NCBI RefSeq assembly: GCF_041521385.1 | Contig: NZ_CP168006.1 | Span: forward strand, 1,824,857-1,888,856 | Origin: Alcaligenes faecalis | GTDB taxonomy: Bacteria > Pseudomonadota > Gammaproteobacteria > Burkholderiales > Burkholderiaceae_B | Direction: 5' to 3' | Length of the DNA stretch: 64,000 nt | Part shown: piece after piece, positions 8,996 through 18,044 of the stretch | Position numbering within the stretch: position 1 is the stretch's first letter | Layout: every line of letters starts with the position of its first letter | Notes under the pieces: generated by a model | What the model was told of the DNA's origin: nothing | The model's database searches: none | The model's input: the letters and a program-made list of their open reading frames with translations, nothing else | Program-made: the position numbers and the translations under genes

Positions 8996-9757
8996 ATGAA
9001 AACCTACCGCATCGGTCAGATCGTTCCCAGCTCCAACACCACCATGGAAACCGAGATTCCTGCCATGTTGCAGGCTCGTTACGCCGAGTTTCCTGAAGAG
9101 CGTTTCACCTTTCACTCCTCACGCATGCGCATGATGCACGTGAACCCCGAAGAGCTGAAAGCCATGGACATCGCCAGCGACCGCTGCGCGGTTGAACTAA
9201 GCGACGCCCGCATGAGCGTGATGGCCTACGCTTGCCTGGTTGCCATCATGGCCCAAGGCGACGGCTACCACCGCGTCTCGCAAGCCCGTCTGCAAAACAC
9301 CGTTAAAGAAAACGGCGTGGAAATTCCTGTGCTGAGCTCGGCTGGTGCCCTGGTCGATACGCTGAAAGAATTCGGCTACAAGAAAGTCTCCATCATCACC
9401 CCTTACATGAAACCGCTGACCAAGCGCGTGGCCGACTACATCGAAGCTGAAGGCATCGAAGTTCAAGACTCCATCAGCCTGGAAGTGTCGGACAACCTGG
9501 AAGTGGGCCTGCTGAACCCAGAAAACCTGCTGGAGCACGTCCAGCGCCTGAACCATGACGGCGTGGACGCGGTCATCCTGTCCGCTTGCGTACAGATGCC
9601 TTCCCTGCCTGCTATCCAGCGCGCCCAAGACCAGATCGGCAAGCCCGTTCTGTCCGCCGCTGTTTGCACCGTGTACCAAATGCTCAAAACCCTGGGTCTG
9701 GAAACCCGCGTTCCTAACGCTGGCCACATCCTGTCGGGTGCCAAGCCACAAGCCTGA
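8996..9757 (+). CDS. maiA: Maleate cis-trans isomerase
   Basis: Cofactor-independent isomerase of the Asp/Glu racemase superfamily that turns maleate into fumarate; 253 residues. The two catalytic cysteines known for this enzyme fall at C80 (AYACLVA) and C198 (SACVQMP), the numbering reported for the Alcaligenes faecalis enzyme, and the opening PSSNTTMETEIPAM is characteristic. Maleate isomerase normally closes the nicotinate and hydroxypyridine degradation pathways, but no other pathway gene is present here. It has its own candidate promoter and an intrinsic terminator, so it looks like a single-gene unit; a LysR gene lies downstream on the same strand. Confidence 0.95.
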   Translation: MKTYRIGQIVPSSNTTMETEIPAMLQARYAEFPEERFTFHSSRMRMMHVNPEELKAMDIASDRCAVELSDARMSVMAYACLVAIMAQGDGYHRVSQARLQNTVKENGVEIPVLSSAGALVDTLKEFGYKKVSIITPYMKPLTKRVADYIEAEGIEVQDSISLEVSDNLEVGLLNPENLLEHVQRLNHDGVDAVILSACVQMPSLPAIQRAQDQIGKPVLSAAVCTVYQMLKTLGLETRVPNAGHILSGAKPQA

Positions 9758-9781
9758 TCAAACCGGCTTAGCAGTACACAG

Positions 9782-9813
9782 CCCTGCCAACCTTGCGTTG
9801 GCAGGGTTTTTTT
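9782..9813 (+). terminator. Intrinsic terminator of maiA
   Basis: A 9-bp stem (CCCTGCCAA / TTGGCAGGG) with a 7-nt loop is followed directly by seven T residues, 24 bases after the maiA stop. Confidence 0.93.
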
Positions 9814-9935
9814 ATGCTTGGACGTCATCAAAGCGTGCGGTAAAAAGCGCAGTTGTGCCAGATCATAAACAAATGCCAAACCACAAATGGCCATTCGTTC
9901 TCGATACAGACTGATGACACCCTTTGCCACGATGT

Positions 9936-9979
9936 CTATATGGGCATGGATGTAGATGCTACGCGAAGTAGCCATATAG
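9936..9979. promoter_or_regulatory. Inverted repeat before the LysR gene, possible operator
   Basis: CTATATGG (9936-9943) and CCATATAG (9972-9979) flank a 28-base centre that also holds short GTAG/CTAC repeats. It lies 76 bases before the LysR start. A LysR autoregulatory site or an RNA stem-loop is possible; the sequence alone does not decide. The rest of 9814-10055 shows no gene. Confidence 0.4.
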
Positions 9980-10055
9980 CCTAGGACGATGGCTCTCTGC
10001 GCGGTCACGGTCGCCCCATCTGCAGATCAGCAAAAAAAAGCGATATGATGCCTGC

Positions 10056-10943
10056 ATGAAACTGGACCTGCTGACCCTCAAACTGTTTGTCCGAATACTG
10101 GAAGAAGGCACGATCAGCCAAGCGGCAGAGCGTGAGCATATTGCTGCCGCGGCAGTCAGCCGTCGGATTGCAGATCTGGAGCAATCTCTGAATACAACAC
10201 TGCTGCTACGCACCAACAAAGGCGTCAGCCCGACCGCAGCAGGCCTGGAGCTGCTGTACCGTTCACGCGCCTTACTCAATAGCGCGCAAGAGATCGAGAC
10301 ACGCCTTCAAGCGTTCTCACAAGGCCAACAGGGGCTGGTACATATCCTGGCCAATACATCCGCTATTTCTCAGTTTCTGGCCGAGCCGCTGGGTGAGTTT
10401 GGGCGTTTGCACCCCGCTATTCCCCTGCAACTGGAAGAGCAGACCAGCCTGGACATTATTCGGGCCCTGGCGGAAGGGAAAGCCGACCTGGGCGTGTTTA
10501 CCCGCCTGCCCTACACAGCCGACATCGAAGCCTACCCGTTTCGCAGTGACAAACTGGTGGTGCTGGTGCCTATCCAACACCCCTTGGCTCAGCATGAAAA
10601 AATCCGCTTCGAGCAAACACTAGAGCATGAGCAAATTACGCTGCTGACTGGTACGCAACTGCATTACCAGATCACCAAAACCGCTATGGAAGCCAACCGT
10701 TCCGTGCGCATCCGGACTGAGGTTTCTGGCTACGACGCCATGTGCTTATTAATTAATGCTGGCATGGGTATTGGCATCTTGCCGCGCAAGAGCGCCAGCA
10801 TTTATCAGATTCCCAATACCCGCGTGATTGAGCTGGACGAAAAGTGGAGCCAGCGAGAAATTCTAATCAGTGTGCGCCGCCGCAGTGACCTGCAACCGAG
10901 CGCAGAAAGCTTGCTGAGCTTCCTGCTCGAGAGCGGCGCTTAA
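10056..10943 (+). CDS. LysR-family transcriptional regulator
   Basis: Regulator of 295 residues with an N-terminal winged helix-turn-helix (about residues 3-62, including GTISQAAEREHIAAAAVSRRI) and a C-terminal type-2 periplasmic-binding-like effector domain (about 90-290). The effector is unknown. It is not divergent from a target gene, as LysR genes often are: maiA lies upstream on the same strand and the HpaI aldolase gene lies downstream, convergent. Either could be its target, but neither link is shown. ATG 10056 was chosen because MKLDLLTLKLFVRI is the usual LysR opening. Confidence 0.92.
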   Translation: MKLDLLTLKLFVRILEEGTISQAAEREHIAAAAVSRRIADLEQSLNTTLLLRTNKGVSPTAAGLELLYRSRALLNSAQEIETRLQAFSQGQQGLVHILANTSAISQFLAEPLGEFGRLHPAIPLQLEEQTSLDIIRALAEGKADLGVFTRLPYTADIEAYPFRSDKLVVLVPIQHPLAQHEKIRFEQTLEHEQITLLTGTQLHYQITKTAMEANRSVRIRTEVSGYDAMCLLINAGMGIGILPRKSASIYQIPNTRVIELDEKWSQREILISVRRRSDLQPSAESLLSFLLESGA

Positions 10944-10950
10944 GAAAGCC

Positions 10951-10978
10951 GACCTTAGCCGGTGCTACGGCCAAGGTC
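10951..10978 (+). terminator. Hairpin after the LysR gene
   Basis: GACCTTAGCC and GGCCAAGGTC form a 10-bp stem with one mismatch and an 8-nt loop, seven bases after the LysR stop. There is no T-run (ATATCG follows), so this is a weak terminator candidate. Confidence 0.4.
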
Positions 10979-11063
10979 ATATCGTCTAATAAGCAGGCCC
11001 GGCCTTTGCAAAATAACTGAGACAGAGCAGCTATCCGCAAGAAGCCTGGCGAGCAAACAAGCG

Positions 11064-11870
11064 TCAATAAGCTGCGCCGGGCTGAGCAACTGGCACCTCA
11101 ACTTCATCCTTGAATTGACCCAACAACGCCGTTGCCGCCTGTCGCAACAACACTGCATCCACCCCTACGGCCACAAACAAGGCACCCAAAGACAAATAGT
11201 GATGCGCTGCCTCGACATTTGCCTGCAAAATTCCGGGGGCCTTGCCAGCCTTGCTGATACGCACAATCGCGTCCTCGATCGCTGACAACACGTCCGGGTG
11301 CCCTGGTTCAGTCAAATACCCCATGCTGGCCGCCAAGTCCGCCGGTCCGATGAAAATACCGTCCACGCCCTCTACCGCCAGAATTTCGTCCAGATTATCC
11401 AGTGCCTCACGCGTTTCCACCTGACAGATCACGCACATTTCCTGATTGGCTCGCGCTACATAGTCCGTGGTCTCCCCCCAGCGAGCAGCACGCGCCAAAG
11501 CCGCCCCCACCCCTCGAATACCGTGCGGAGGATAACGTGTCGCGGCAACAGCCGCTTTGGCCTGTTCGGCGTTTTGCACCATGGGAATCAACAGATTCTG
11601 AGCCCCCATATCCAGCAGCAGCTTGATCTGCACGGGGTCATTCCAACTAGGGCGCACAATAGGCGCAATGGGATGAGCCGAGACCGCCTGCAACTGCGCC
11701 AGTAAAGTCTGCACCGTATTGGGAACGTGCTCGCCATCCAGTAAGATCCAGTCATAGCCCAGACCCGCACACAGGTCTGCCACATAAGGGCTGGCCAAAC
11801 CATGCCACAAACCGATCTGGGACTTGCCCTGTTGCAAGGCCTGCTTGAATGTGTTTACCGGGTGCTTCAT
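11064..11870 (-). CDS. HpcH/HpaI-family aldolase
   Basis: Class II pyruvate-dependent aldolase of 268 residues on a TIM barrel, like 4-hydroxy-2-oxoheptanedioate aldolase (HpaI) and 2-dehydro-3-deoxyglucarate aldolase (GarL). Expected active-site residues are visible: H48 in DGEHVPN, R73 in VRPSWND, and metal ligands E152 in QVETREAL and D178 in IGPADLA. The physiological substrate cannot be told. It is the last gene of a likely unit with the SBP-permease-ATPase importer 59 bp upstream, which hints that the importer brings in a compound whose breakdown ends in aldol cleavage; that is inference. No other catabolic gene accompanies it. Confidence 0.9.
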   Translation of the reverse strand: MKHPVNTFKQALQQGKSQIGLWHGLASPYVADLCAGLGYDWILLDGEHVPNTVQTLLAQLQAVSAHPIAPIVRPSWNDPVQIKLLLDMGAQNLLIPMVQNAEQAKAAVAATRYPPHGIRGVGAALARAARWGETTDYVARANQEMCVICQVETREALDNLDEILAVEGVDGIFIGPADLAASMGYLTEPGHPDVLSAIEDAIVRISKAGKAPGILQANVEAAHHYLSLGALFVAVGVDAVLLRQAATALLGQFKDEVEVPVAQPGAAY

Positions 11871-11929
11871 GTCCTCTCCTTGCCATCTGCTTAGGCGTCA
11901 AACCAGCAGTGTAAGGCGCACAAAGCAGA

Positions 11930-12673
11930 TTACAAGGCCTGACCGACCTCTTTCACCAGTTCCCCAAAGCGAGGCGCCGTGCGATCTCGCGGGCGTGGCA
12001 AGTCCACCTCAATCCGGGCACTGACACCAGCCGGGCTGCCACCCAAAACGATAATGGTATCGGCCAGAAAAACGGCCTCATCAATATCATGCGTCACGAA
12101 CAGAACCGCTGCCGAACTGCGCTGCCACACTTGCACCAGCTCATCCTGCAAGGCTTGACGGGTCAAGGCATCGACCGCAGAGAAAGGTTCATCCATCAAG
12201 AGCAAATCCGGCTGTACGGCCAAGGCACGAGCAATCCCGACTCGCTGCACCTGACCGCCCGAGAGTTGATGCGGCCAGCGGTCTTTCAAATGCGTCAAAC
12301 CCACCTGATTCAAGGCAGCGTCCACACGCTGAGCGCGCTCTTGACGCGACAGGCCCAAACCTTCCAAACCATAGGCCACGTTGGAAGCGATACGCCGCCA
12401 CGGCAAAAGACGGCTGTCCTGAAACACAAAGGCATTGGCCCGACGGCCAGGACTATCTTGCAGCTTGGAACGCAGGTGCCCAAAGCTGGGCTGGCTCAAA
12501 CCGGCCGCGGCGCGCAACAAGGTGCTTTTGCCGACGCCTGAACCGCCCACAATCGCCACAAAATGTCCTGCCTGAACGTCCAGATTCACATCGCGGATCA
12601 CAGGAGCAGGCGCACCAGGGTATTGAAAACCAAACCCCTGAAACTGAATCAAGGCTGCCACTGAAGTACCCAT
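11930..12673 (-). CDS. ABC transporter ATP-binding protein (SsuB/TauB-like)
   Basis: Nucleotide-binding subunit of 247 residues. Walker A is GGSGVGKST, the signature is LSGGQVQRVGIARA, Walker B is LLLMDEP, and the switch histidine is in FVTHDIDEAV. The sequence type belongs to the nitrate/sulfonate/taurine importer group. ATG 12673 gives a family-like N terminus and overlaps the permease gene by 25 bp; ATG 12703 would add ten unusual residues. No strong ribosome binding site precedes either, consistent with coupled translation. It works with the permease and binding protein encoded upstream. Confidence 0.92.
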   Translation of the reverse strand: MGTSVAALIQFQGFGFQYPGAPAPVIRDVNLDVQAGHFVAIVGGSGVGKSTLLRAAAGLSQPSFGHLRSKLQDSPGRRANAFVFQDSRLLPWRRIASNVAYGLEGLGLSRQERAQRVDAALNQVGLTHLKDRWPHQLSGGQVQRVGIARALAVQPDLLLMDEPFSAVDALTRQALQDELVQVWQRSSAAVLFVTHDIDEAVFLADTIIVLGGSPAGVSARIEVDLPRPRDRTAPRFGELVKEVGQAL

Positions 12674-13476
12674 TTGTTGAAAGCCAGAAAAAGCATGTCG
12701 CACACGGTGTAAACCACCGAGATAATCAGCATGTAGACCACAACCGCATCGTAAGCACCCACACCCGCAGCGGCATTCATTTCCTGACCCATGCCAGGCA
12801 CACCCAGCAATTCAGCCGCAATCAGCGTCATCCAGGCCTGGCCGATACCGGCACGCACACCGCTCAACAAGCCGGGGCTGATCGCTGGCAAAACCACCGT
12901 CCAGGCACGAGCAAAATAGGAGTTATGCCCAAAAGCGGCAGCCAGCTCGTAATAACGGGGATCGACTGAGCGCACGGCACTGTAAGTCGCAAAGTAGTTC
13001 AGCCAGAACACACCGATTGCAATCACAAAGGCTGCACCAGTATGGCTGACCTTGAACCAGGCAATGGCAAATACGACCCAGGCCAGCGGCGGGATCGGAC
13101 GCAGCAAGCGAACCAAATAAGCTTGCAACAAATCAAAGCGATGGATCGTTGCCGCCGCCAGACCAAAAGCAATGCCCAAGAAAGTGCCTACGCCCAAGCC
13201 CCAGAAATAATGCACCAGACTGGACTGAGCTGCAGGCCAGAGACGACCGGCCTCAATCTCCTGGAGCAAGGCCGAGGGCAGACTCAAGGGATCAGGCAAA
13301 GTACCACGCGGAGCCCAGCCATAGGCATACGCCAGGCGCCACACCACGATAAACAAGGCCAAACCGGCGATCCCGTAGACAACCCGCTCCAGACCGCGAC
13401 GCCACAAGGCATCAACCCAGGCACCGGCAGGTGCAGGTGCCGCGGCGGGCAAACTGGCTTGTTTCGCAACGCTCAT
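12649..13476 (-). CDS. ABC transporter permease (SsuC/TauC-like)
   Basis: Integral inner-membrane subunit of 275 residues with about six membrane segments, the first near residues 34-52. The cytoplasmic coupling (EAA) loop is recognisable around YYELAAAFGHNSYFARAWTVVLPAISPG. It belongs to the BPD_transp_1 family of the nitrate/sulfonate/taurine type. Its ATG shares one base with the stop of the binding-protein gene (TAATG), which is strong evidence of an operon. The N-terminal 30 residues are Ala/Pro-rich and likely cytoplasmic. Confidence 0.92.
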   Translation of the reverse strand: MSVAKQASLPAAAPAPAGAWVDALWRRGLERVVYGIAGLALFIVVWRLAYAYGWAPRGTLPDPLSLPSALLQEIEAGRLWPAAQSSLVHYFWGLGVGTFLGIAFGLAAATIHRFDLLQAYLVRLLRPIPPLAWVVFAIAWFKVSHTGAAFVIAIGVFWLNYFATYSAVRSVDPRYYELAAAFGHNSYFARAWTVVLPAISPGLLSGVRAGIGQAWMTLIAAELLGVPGMGQEMNAAAGVGAYDAVVVYMLIISVVYTVCDMLFLAFNKWVLQWQP

Positions 13477-14489
13477 TACGGTGCTGCCTTCTCATAAAAG
13501 CGAACGTCAAACAGGCTTTGGACATCATCCAGCTTGGTCGCCAGTGTGCCTAACGAAACCTGGAAATCCTGCAACTGAACCGTGCCGTCAATAATCTTGT
13601 GAGGGTCTGGCTGAAATTGATCGCGCGAACGCTCGATAGCGGCCTGCACAATGTCTTTAGGTAAACGACCACCGCCTACATACTTTTGCACATAAGGCGT
13701 TGCCTTGGCAGGTTCGTCGCGCAGCATGGCCGTGGCACGCAGGTGAGCATTTACCAAGTGCTGAACCAGATCAGGATGGGACTTGATCAAACCCTCACGC
13801 ACCAACAGCACCGAGCCAGGCTCATTGGGAAACAACTGACTGCCGTGGGCCACGATTTTGGTATCAGGCTGACGCTGTAGAATCTGGCTGACCGTAGGCT
13901 CCAGGATGGCAGCGGCATCAACAGCATGATTGCTGAGCGCCTGCTGAATCTGAGCCTCACCTTGGTAAATAACCTCGACCACATCCGGGTCGACTTTCAG
14001 CATATTGCGCAGCCAATACTGCAAGGCAGCCTCAGGCACCGCCCCTTTGGGGTAGCTGGCCACCTTGGGCTTATGGCCCTTCTCCTGAGTGAACTTGGCC
14101 ACTGCGGCTGCGAAATCAGGCTTATCGGCATCCAGATAAGCGGCCAGATCGCCAATAGCCACCACACTAACCTGCTCCACGATATTGGACGCGACCACTT
14201 TGACGTCGGCCTCTTTAGCCTTGGCCACCAAAGCGGGGCCAATCCCCACATAGGCGACGTCCAACTGACCAGCGATCAGAGCTTGAGTCAGCGCGGGGCC
14301 GCTTTGAAACTGGACCAGCTTGGGGTCCGGTTGTCCCTGCGGCAATAAGTCGCCAGACCCTAAGCCCACGAACAATTGAGCCGCAGGCATGATGGGTAAA
14401 TAGCCGATCTCCAGAGCTTGCTCGGCAGCCTGTGCAGAGAAGGAGACAGACAGAGCAAGAAGGCCAGGGGCTAAATAACGGGAAAACAT
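13476..14489 (-). CDS. ABC transporter substrate-binding protein (SsuA/NMT1-like)
   Basis: Periplasmic binding protein of 337 residues with a signal peptide (about 1-21, cleavage after AQA). The mature part is a type-2 periplasmic-binding fold of the aliphatic sulfonate/taurine/nitrate group (LEIGYLPIMPAAQLFVGLG; QSGPALTQALIAGQLDVAYVG). It is the first gene of the importer operon. The substrate is not identifiable: typical ligands of the group include sulfonates, nitrate, bicarbonate and pyrimidine precursors, but the neighbouring aldolase instead suggests an organic carbon compound. Confidence 0.9.
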   Translation of the reverse strand: MFSRYLAPGLLALSVSFSAQAAEQALEIGYLPIMPAAQLFVGLGSGDLLPQGQPDPKLVQFQSGPALTQALIAGQLDVAYVGIGPALVAKAKEADVKVVASNIVEQVSVVAIGDLAAYLDADKPDFAAAVAKFTQEKGHKPKVASYPKGAVPEAALQYWLRNMLKVDPDVVEVIYQGEAQIQQALSNHAVDAAAILEPTVSQILQRQPDTKIVAHGSQLFPNEPGSVLLVREGLIKSHPDLVQHLVNAHLRATAMLRDEPAKATPYVQKYVGGGRLPKDIVQAAIERSRDQFQPDPHKIIDGTVQLQDFQVSLGTLATKLDDVQSLFDVRFYEKAAP

Positions 14490-14719
14490 AAGGATCTCGT
14501 GAAACAGGCGAAAACTGAAGCTTAAACCTGTTGGGGAGACGTATCTTTATTTGTTAATAACCACAGAAAATATAAGATCTTCTGCTCATAGCTGTAACTA
14601 CTGGTCGAACCCCGTATGGTTGGTAGGATTCCTTCTCACATCCCGCTATACAATAACGAGCATACTAAGACCGAGCGCCTAAATTGGTGCATAGCTTTCC
14701 CCATCAGAGGAGCTTTCGC
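14490..14719. other. Intergenic region between divergent ABC importer and polysaccharide locus
   Basis: About 230 bases without a gene, AT-rich around 14540-14580, presumably carrying promoters for both directions. I see TATACAAT at 14647-14654 as a possible -10 for the Wzz-like gene but no well-spaced -35. No JUMPstart-like or ops element was recognised. Confidence 0.5.
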
Positions 14720-15823
14720 TTGACTAGTCCGTCTATCCCCCCCTCTTCAGTTGAACAAGGCCCTACGATCTTTGATGTTCTGGATGCACTACGCGATAAC
14801 AAATTGCCTGTTGTCCTGCTATCGTTGGCGGGCATATTATGCGCGGCTGCTTACCTGTTCATAGCAGAACCCCGCTTTCGGGCGCACTCCACTTTAACTC
14901 CACCCACCCCCACTGACCTGGTCCATTTCAATACCGCCATTCGCACCCTGGGCCCTGAAACAGACGACATTCTTAATGAGCAGATCCGAGAAGCGAGCAA
15001 ACACCATCTTGCCGAACTTACTCCAGAAGCTGCTTTTCAAATTTTCACCCGGCATCTGAACTCCCCAAAGACCCTCGACGATTTTTTCGAAACGGTTTAT
15101 CTCGCTCATCTGAACAACGCGGATTTACCCGCCCAGGAAAGAGAAATACTACGAGAACAATTTTCGCAAGACCTCAATATCGTAAACTCCAACCCGAATG
15201 GTGTACCAACAGCAGAGGTCACCCTAAGTCATCGAGATCCCCAGTTAGCCAAGACCTGGACAAACCAGTTCGTTGCCATGGCGTTGCAAAAGAGCCGTGC
15301 TGAAGTTCTGCAAACAGTGCAAAGCACGGCAGATCTGGAGAAAAAGACAACCGGTTCCCAAATCACTGCTCTGCGCTTATTTGCTGAAACAGAACGACAG
15401 GCACAAATTTCGCGCATAAAGGACGCCCATGAAATTGCCCTGAGCATTGGGCTGGAACAGCCTTCCTCTACGGGTAATCTCATTACTTCTTATGCAGGAG
15501 ACAACTTGTACTTGCGCGGTGCAAAAGCTTTGCAAGCACAACTAGATACACTCCAAGAGCGCCAGAATAATGATCCTTATATTCCTACCCTGCCACTGCT
15601 AAAAGCTAAGCTGGACTTGTTAAGCAGCATCGATGTGGCTCAACTTTCAGGGCAAGTTGCGACCATAGATCAGCCCGCTATTGAACCAAGCACACCTTAT
15701 AAACCACGTACGTTAATAACTCTGGCCATAGGCCTACTAGGTGGCTTCGGCATGGCCTGTCTTTATATTTTGACCAGACTGTCGTATTTATTCAGAAAAA
15801 GATCAACGACTCTAACTCAGTAA
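14720..15823 (+). CDS. Wzz-type polysaccharide chain-length determinant
   Basis: Inner-membrane polysaccharide co-polymerase of 367 residues. One membrane segment lies near residues 30-50 and a second, Gly-rich one near 333-355, preceded by the Pro-rich IEPSTPYKPRT typical of Wzz; the long periplasmic part between is helical. There is no C-terminal tyrosine kinase. The chosen start is TTG 14720 because AGAGGAG sits seven bases upstream; a longer frame from 14684 lacks such a site. It is the first gene of the surface polysaccharide locus and should set chain length with the polymerase encoded next. Confidence 0.85.
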   Translation: MTSPSIPPSSVEQGPTIFDVLDALRDNKLPVVLLSLAGILCAAAYLFIAEPRFRAHSTLTPPTPTDLVHFNTAIRTLGPETDDILNEQIREASKHHLAELTPEAAFQIFTRHLNSPKTLDDFFETVYLAHLNNADLPAQEREILREQFSQDLNIVNSNPNGVPTAEVTLSHRDPQLAKTWTNQFVAMALQKSRAEVLQTVQSTADLEKKTTGSQITALRLFAETERQAQISRIKDAHEIALSIGLEQPSSTGNLITSYAGDNLYLRGAKALQAQLDTLQERQNNDPYIPTLPLLKAKLDLLSSIDVAQLSGQVATIDQPAIEPSTPYKPRTLITLAIGLLGGFGMACLYILTRLSYLFRKRSTTLTQ

Positions 15824-15838
15824 CCTCACACACTTACT

Positions 15839-16915
15839 GTGATCTACTACCTCTTTCTCTTTCTGGCACTGCTTTACCTCTACCTACTTGGAGTCTCTCT
15901 CAGGCTCCAAGTTTTCTTGTCGCTGCTAATACTGTGCATTTTTTCTGGCATACGCTTCAATGCAGGATATGACTACCCTGTTTATTATGATCTTAGCCAA
16001 AAAGATGACTACAACTGGTTCGAGCCTTTATCCCGTACTCTGATGGATATTGGCCATCACACCGATCCTGTTCTGTTATTTATTCTATCCAGCGCCTTGA
16101 TCGCAACGTTCTACTATCTCGCGTTCGATCGCTACAGCCGGCTCTACCAATGGCATCCGGTAGGTATTTTTGCCTTTCTAGGCCTACCTATCGCGTTTTT
16201 GGATAGCTTAGGAGTGATTCGTCAATTTATCGCTATCGCGATTTTTGTTTATGTTGCCAGCAACATCCATCGTCGCACATTAATTTCTATGGCTTGGCTG
16301 CTAATTGCAGCTCTGTTTCATAAATCAATCCTGGTCCTCTTCCCTCTGGTGATACTAAGACGTTGGTTATCCAAACCGCACTCTTGGCCCATCTATGTGC
16401 TAGTGTGGGCTTGCTTTCTAACATTAGGACCATTGCTAATTACCGCTGTCTCGCAATACACAGGCCTATACACCAGCTACTTTACCTTGCACCTCTCAAG
16501 CAGCGGCCTCAAGATTTATGCTTTACTTTCCTTGATATACATCTTCTTTTTGATAAACAGAAAATACATATTCGAAAAAAGTAATCATATCTTCTTATTT
16601 CATTGTTATTTCATTGGGATTCTACTCTTCTCGGCAGCCCTTCCTTTTGGAATTCATATATCAAGAATAAGCTGGGCACTACTGGCGGTTCACCCACTCT
16701 TATTCGGAATAGTGTTTTACAAAAAAACCCCATTCCTGCGTGGTGCTTTCATTGCAGCCTGTGCATTTACAATGAGCCTCTCGCTCTACCTTGCACATAA
16801 GAATCCCGAGCGGGATTTTTTGAACCAATACCAACCATTTTTTCTTTTAGATAAATTTCAACGAGATTTTGTCATCAAAAAATCCCTGCAAATAGAAATC
16901 CATCGCCCCGAATAA
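15839..16915 (+). CDS. EpsG-like polysaccharide polymerase (Wzy role)
   Basis: Polytopic membrane protein of 358 residues with about ten hydrophobic segments. The N-terminal pattern with GIRFNAGYDYPVYYD is characteristic of the EpsG family (a Wzy-like group with a conserved GxxxGxDY-type motif). Such proteins polymerise undecaprenyl-linked repeat units on the periplasmic face. It starts at GTG 15839, 15 bases after the Wzz-like gene, without an obvious ribosome binding site. The locus encodes a second Wzy/WaaL-type protein at 21204, so which one polymerises and which ligates is inferred: this one is the more likely polymerase. Confidence 0.78.
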   Translation: MIYYLFLFLALLYLYLLGVSLRLQVFLSLLILCIFSGIRFNAGYDYPVYYDLSQKDDYNWFEPLSRTLMDIGHHTDPVLLFILSSALIATFYYLAFDRYSRLYQWHPVGIFAFLGLPIAFLDSLGVIRQFIAIAIFVYVASNIHRRTLISMAWLLIAALFHKSILVLFPLVILRRWLSKPHSWPIYVLVWACFLTLGPLLITAVSQYTGLYTSYFTLHLSSSGLKIYALLSLIYIFFLINRKYIFEKSNHIFLFHCYFIGILLFSAALPFGIHISRISWALLAVHPLLFGIVFYKKTPFLRGAFIAACAFTMSLSLYLAHKNPERDFLNQYQPFFLLDKFQRDFVIKKSLQIEIHRPE

Positions 16916-16938
16916 AACCCAACCTTCCATATAAAAAA

Positions 16939-17736
16939 CTATATAATTAATTTTTTTCCATGAATTAATGTCGCAACGATCCTACTAACTATAAACAATA
17001 AATTGTATTCCATCGAAAACAACATTTTTAAATATTCTCTTAATAAATAAAGAATACGATTAATTTCATTTTTTTTCTTTACCCCCCTTCTGGTAACAGA
17101 ACCCATTCTCTCATAAACATAATAACAAACATCTCGATCAGCCTTCACAACTCTTTTTATTTTATTTGAAATTTTTGCCATAAATAAAGAGTCTTCCCCA
17201 ATCTTAAGATTCTCATCAAACCTAGTTTCCCCTATCATATTTCTATGTATTAATTTGGCACATGGAGAGGAAAAATATTTCCTAGATTTGTACTTTGAAC
17301 AAGTCACCTCCGGCAGTCTCTCGAAACATTTACCTATATAATTTTCCTTCAAATCACCTAGGTCAGATTCAAAATTATATGAGTTAGCTATACCCATAGC
17401 CTCATCAGAAGATTTAGCCAAAAGCCCTTCCAAATAATTTTCACTGATTACATCATCATCATCAATGAAAACAATGTAATCCTCTTTAGAGTTTTCAATA
17501 AGAAAATTCCTTGCCATCGACACCCCTGACTCTGGCAAATTGAACAATTCAAATTCAAAACAACTCTTCTCTAACACTTCCTTCAAATAGAAAAAAAAAC
17601 AATCCTCAGATCCATTTAATGCAATATAAACCTTAAAAGACTCCTTTCCTAAAGTTTGACAATTAATGCTATTTAAGCAGGCAGAAATATATCCACCCGG
17701 CTTATGCGTTGGAATTAAAACAGATATTTTTGACAA
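16939..17736 (-). CDS. Family 2 glycosyltransferase in an AT-rich insert
   Basis: Cytoplasmic GT-A glycosyltransferase of 265 residues: nucleotide-binding opening ISVLIPTHKPG, the DXD-like IVFIDDDDVI near residue 90, and an acceptor region including GEDSLFMAKI. It starts at TTG 17736. The gene and its flanks are strikingly AT-rich (roughly 30 percent G+C by eye against well over 50 percent around it) and it runs opposite to its neighbours, ending 23 bases from the polymerase gene. These are classic signs of recent transfer into a polysaccharide locus. The sugar it adds is unknown. Confidence 0.85.
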   Translation of the reverse strand: MSKISVLIPTHKPGGYISACLNSINCQTLGKESFKVYIALNGSEDCFFFYLKEVLEKSCFEFELFNLPESGVSMARNFLIENSKEDYIVFIDDDDVISENYLEGLLAKSSDEAMGIANSYNFESDLGDLKENYIGKCFERLPEVTCSKYKSRKYFSSPCAKLIHRNMIGETRFDENLKIGEDSLFMAKISNKIKRVVKADRDVCYYVYERMGSVTRRGVKKKNEINRILYLLREYLKMLFSMEYNLLFIVSRIVATLIHGKKLII

Positions 17737-18044
17737 TTCTCAAAACCTAAAAATATAATATAGATGATCAAAAAAATTACTTAAAGATGGAACGCCATAT
17801 TATAGAATCAGCTTACTTCCCCCCTCCCATAAGCGAGGGAACATTAAGCGTAGAACTTATCAATCTTGTACCCACGCGCTTCCAGGAACTTCTATTTCCT
17901 TCCCCCGATACGCGACCTACCGCCGGCCCTTACCTAGGTGACGTCATAAGCAGGATCATCCCTTACCCAAGACTGTACGGGTAACATATGTAGAAACGCC
18001 ATATAAGGCCATACTTGAAGATCCCGTATCTCTATTCGAAATTC
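17737..18044. other. 308-base spacer without a convincing gene
   Basis: Holds a 65-codon open frame (17787-17984, plus) without family resemblance or ribosome binding site, which I do not call. A 10-base direct repeat AACGCCATAT occurs at 17791-17800 and 17995-18004. TTACCC and GGGTAA around 17962-17983 could form a small stem. Probably promoter DNA for the two following glycosyltransferase genes and the divergent AT-rich one, possibly the scar of the insertion. Confidence 0.4.

Noticed and set aside
17787..17984. 65-codon frame in the spacer before the glycosyltransferases
   Set aside because: No ribosome binding site, no recognisable family and a composition like the spacer.
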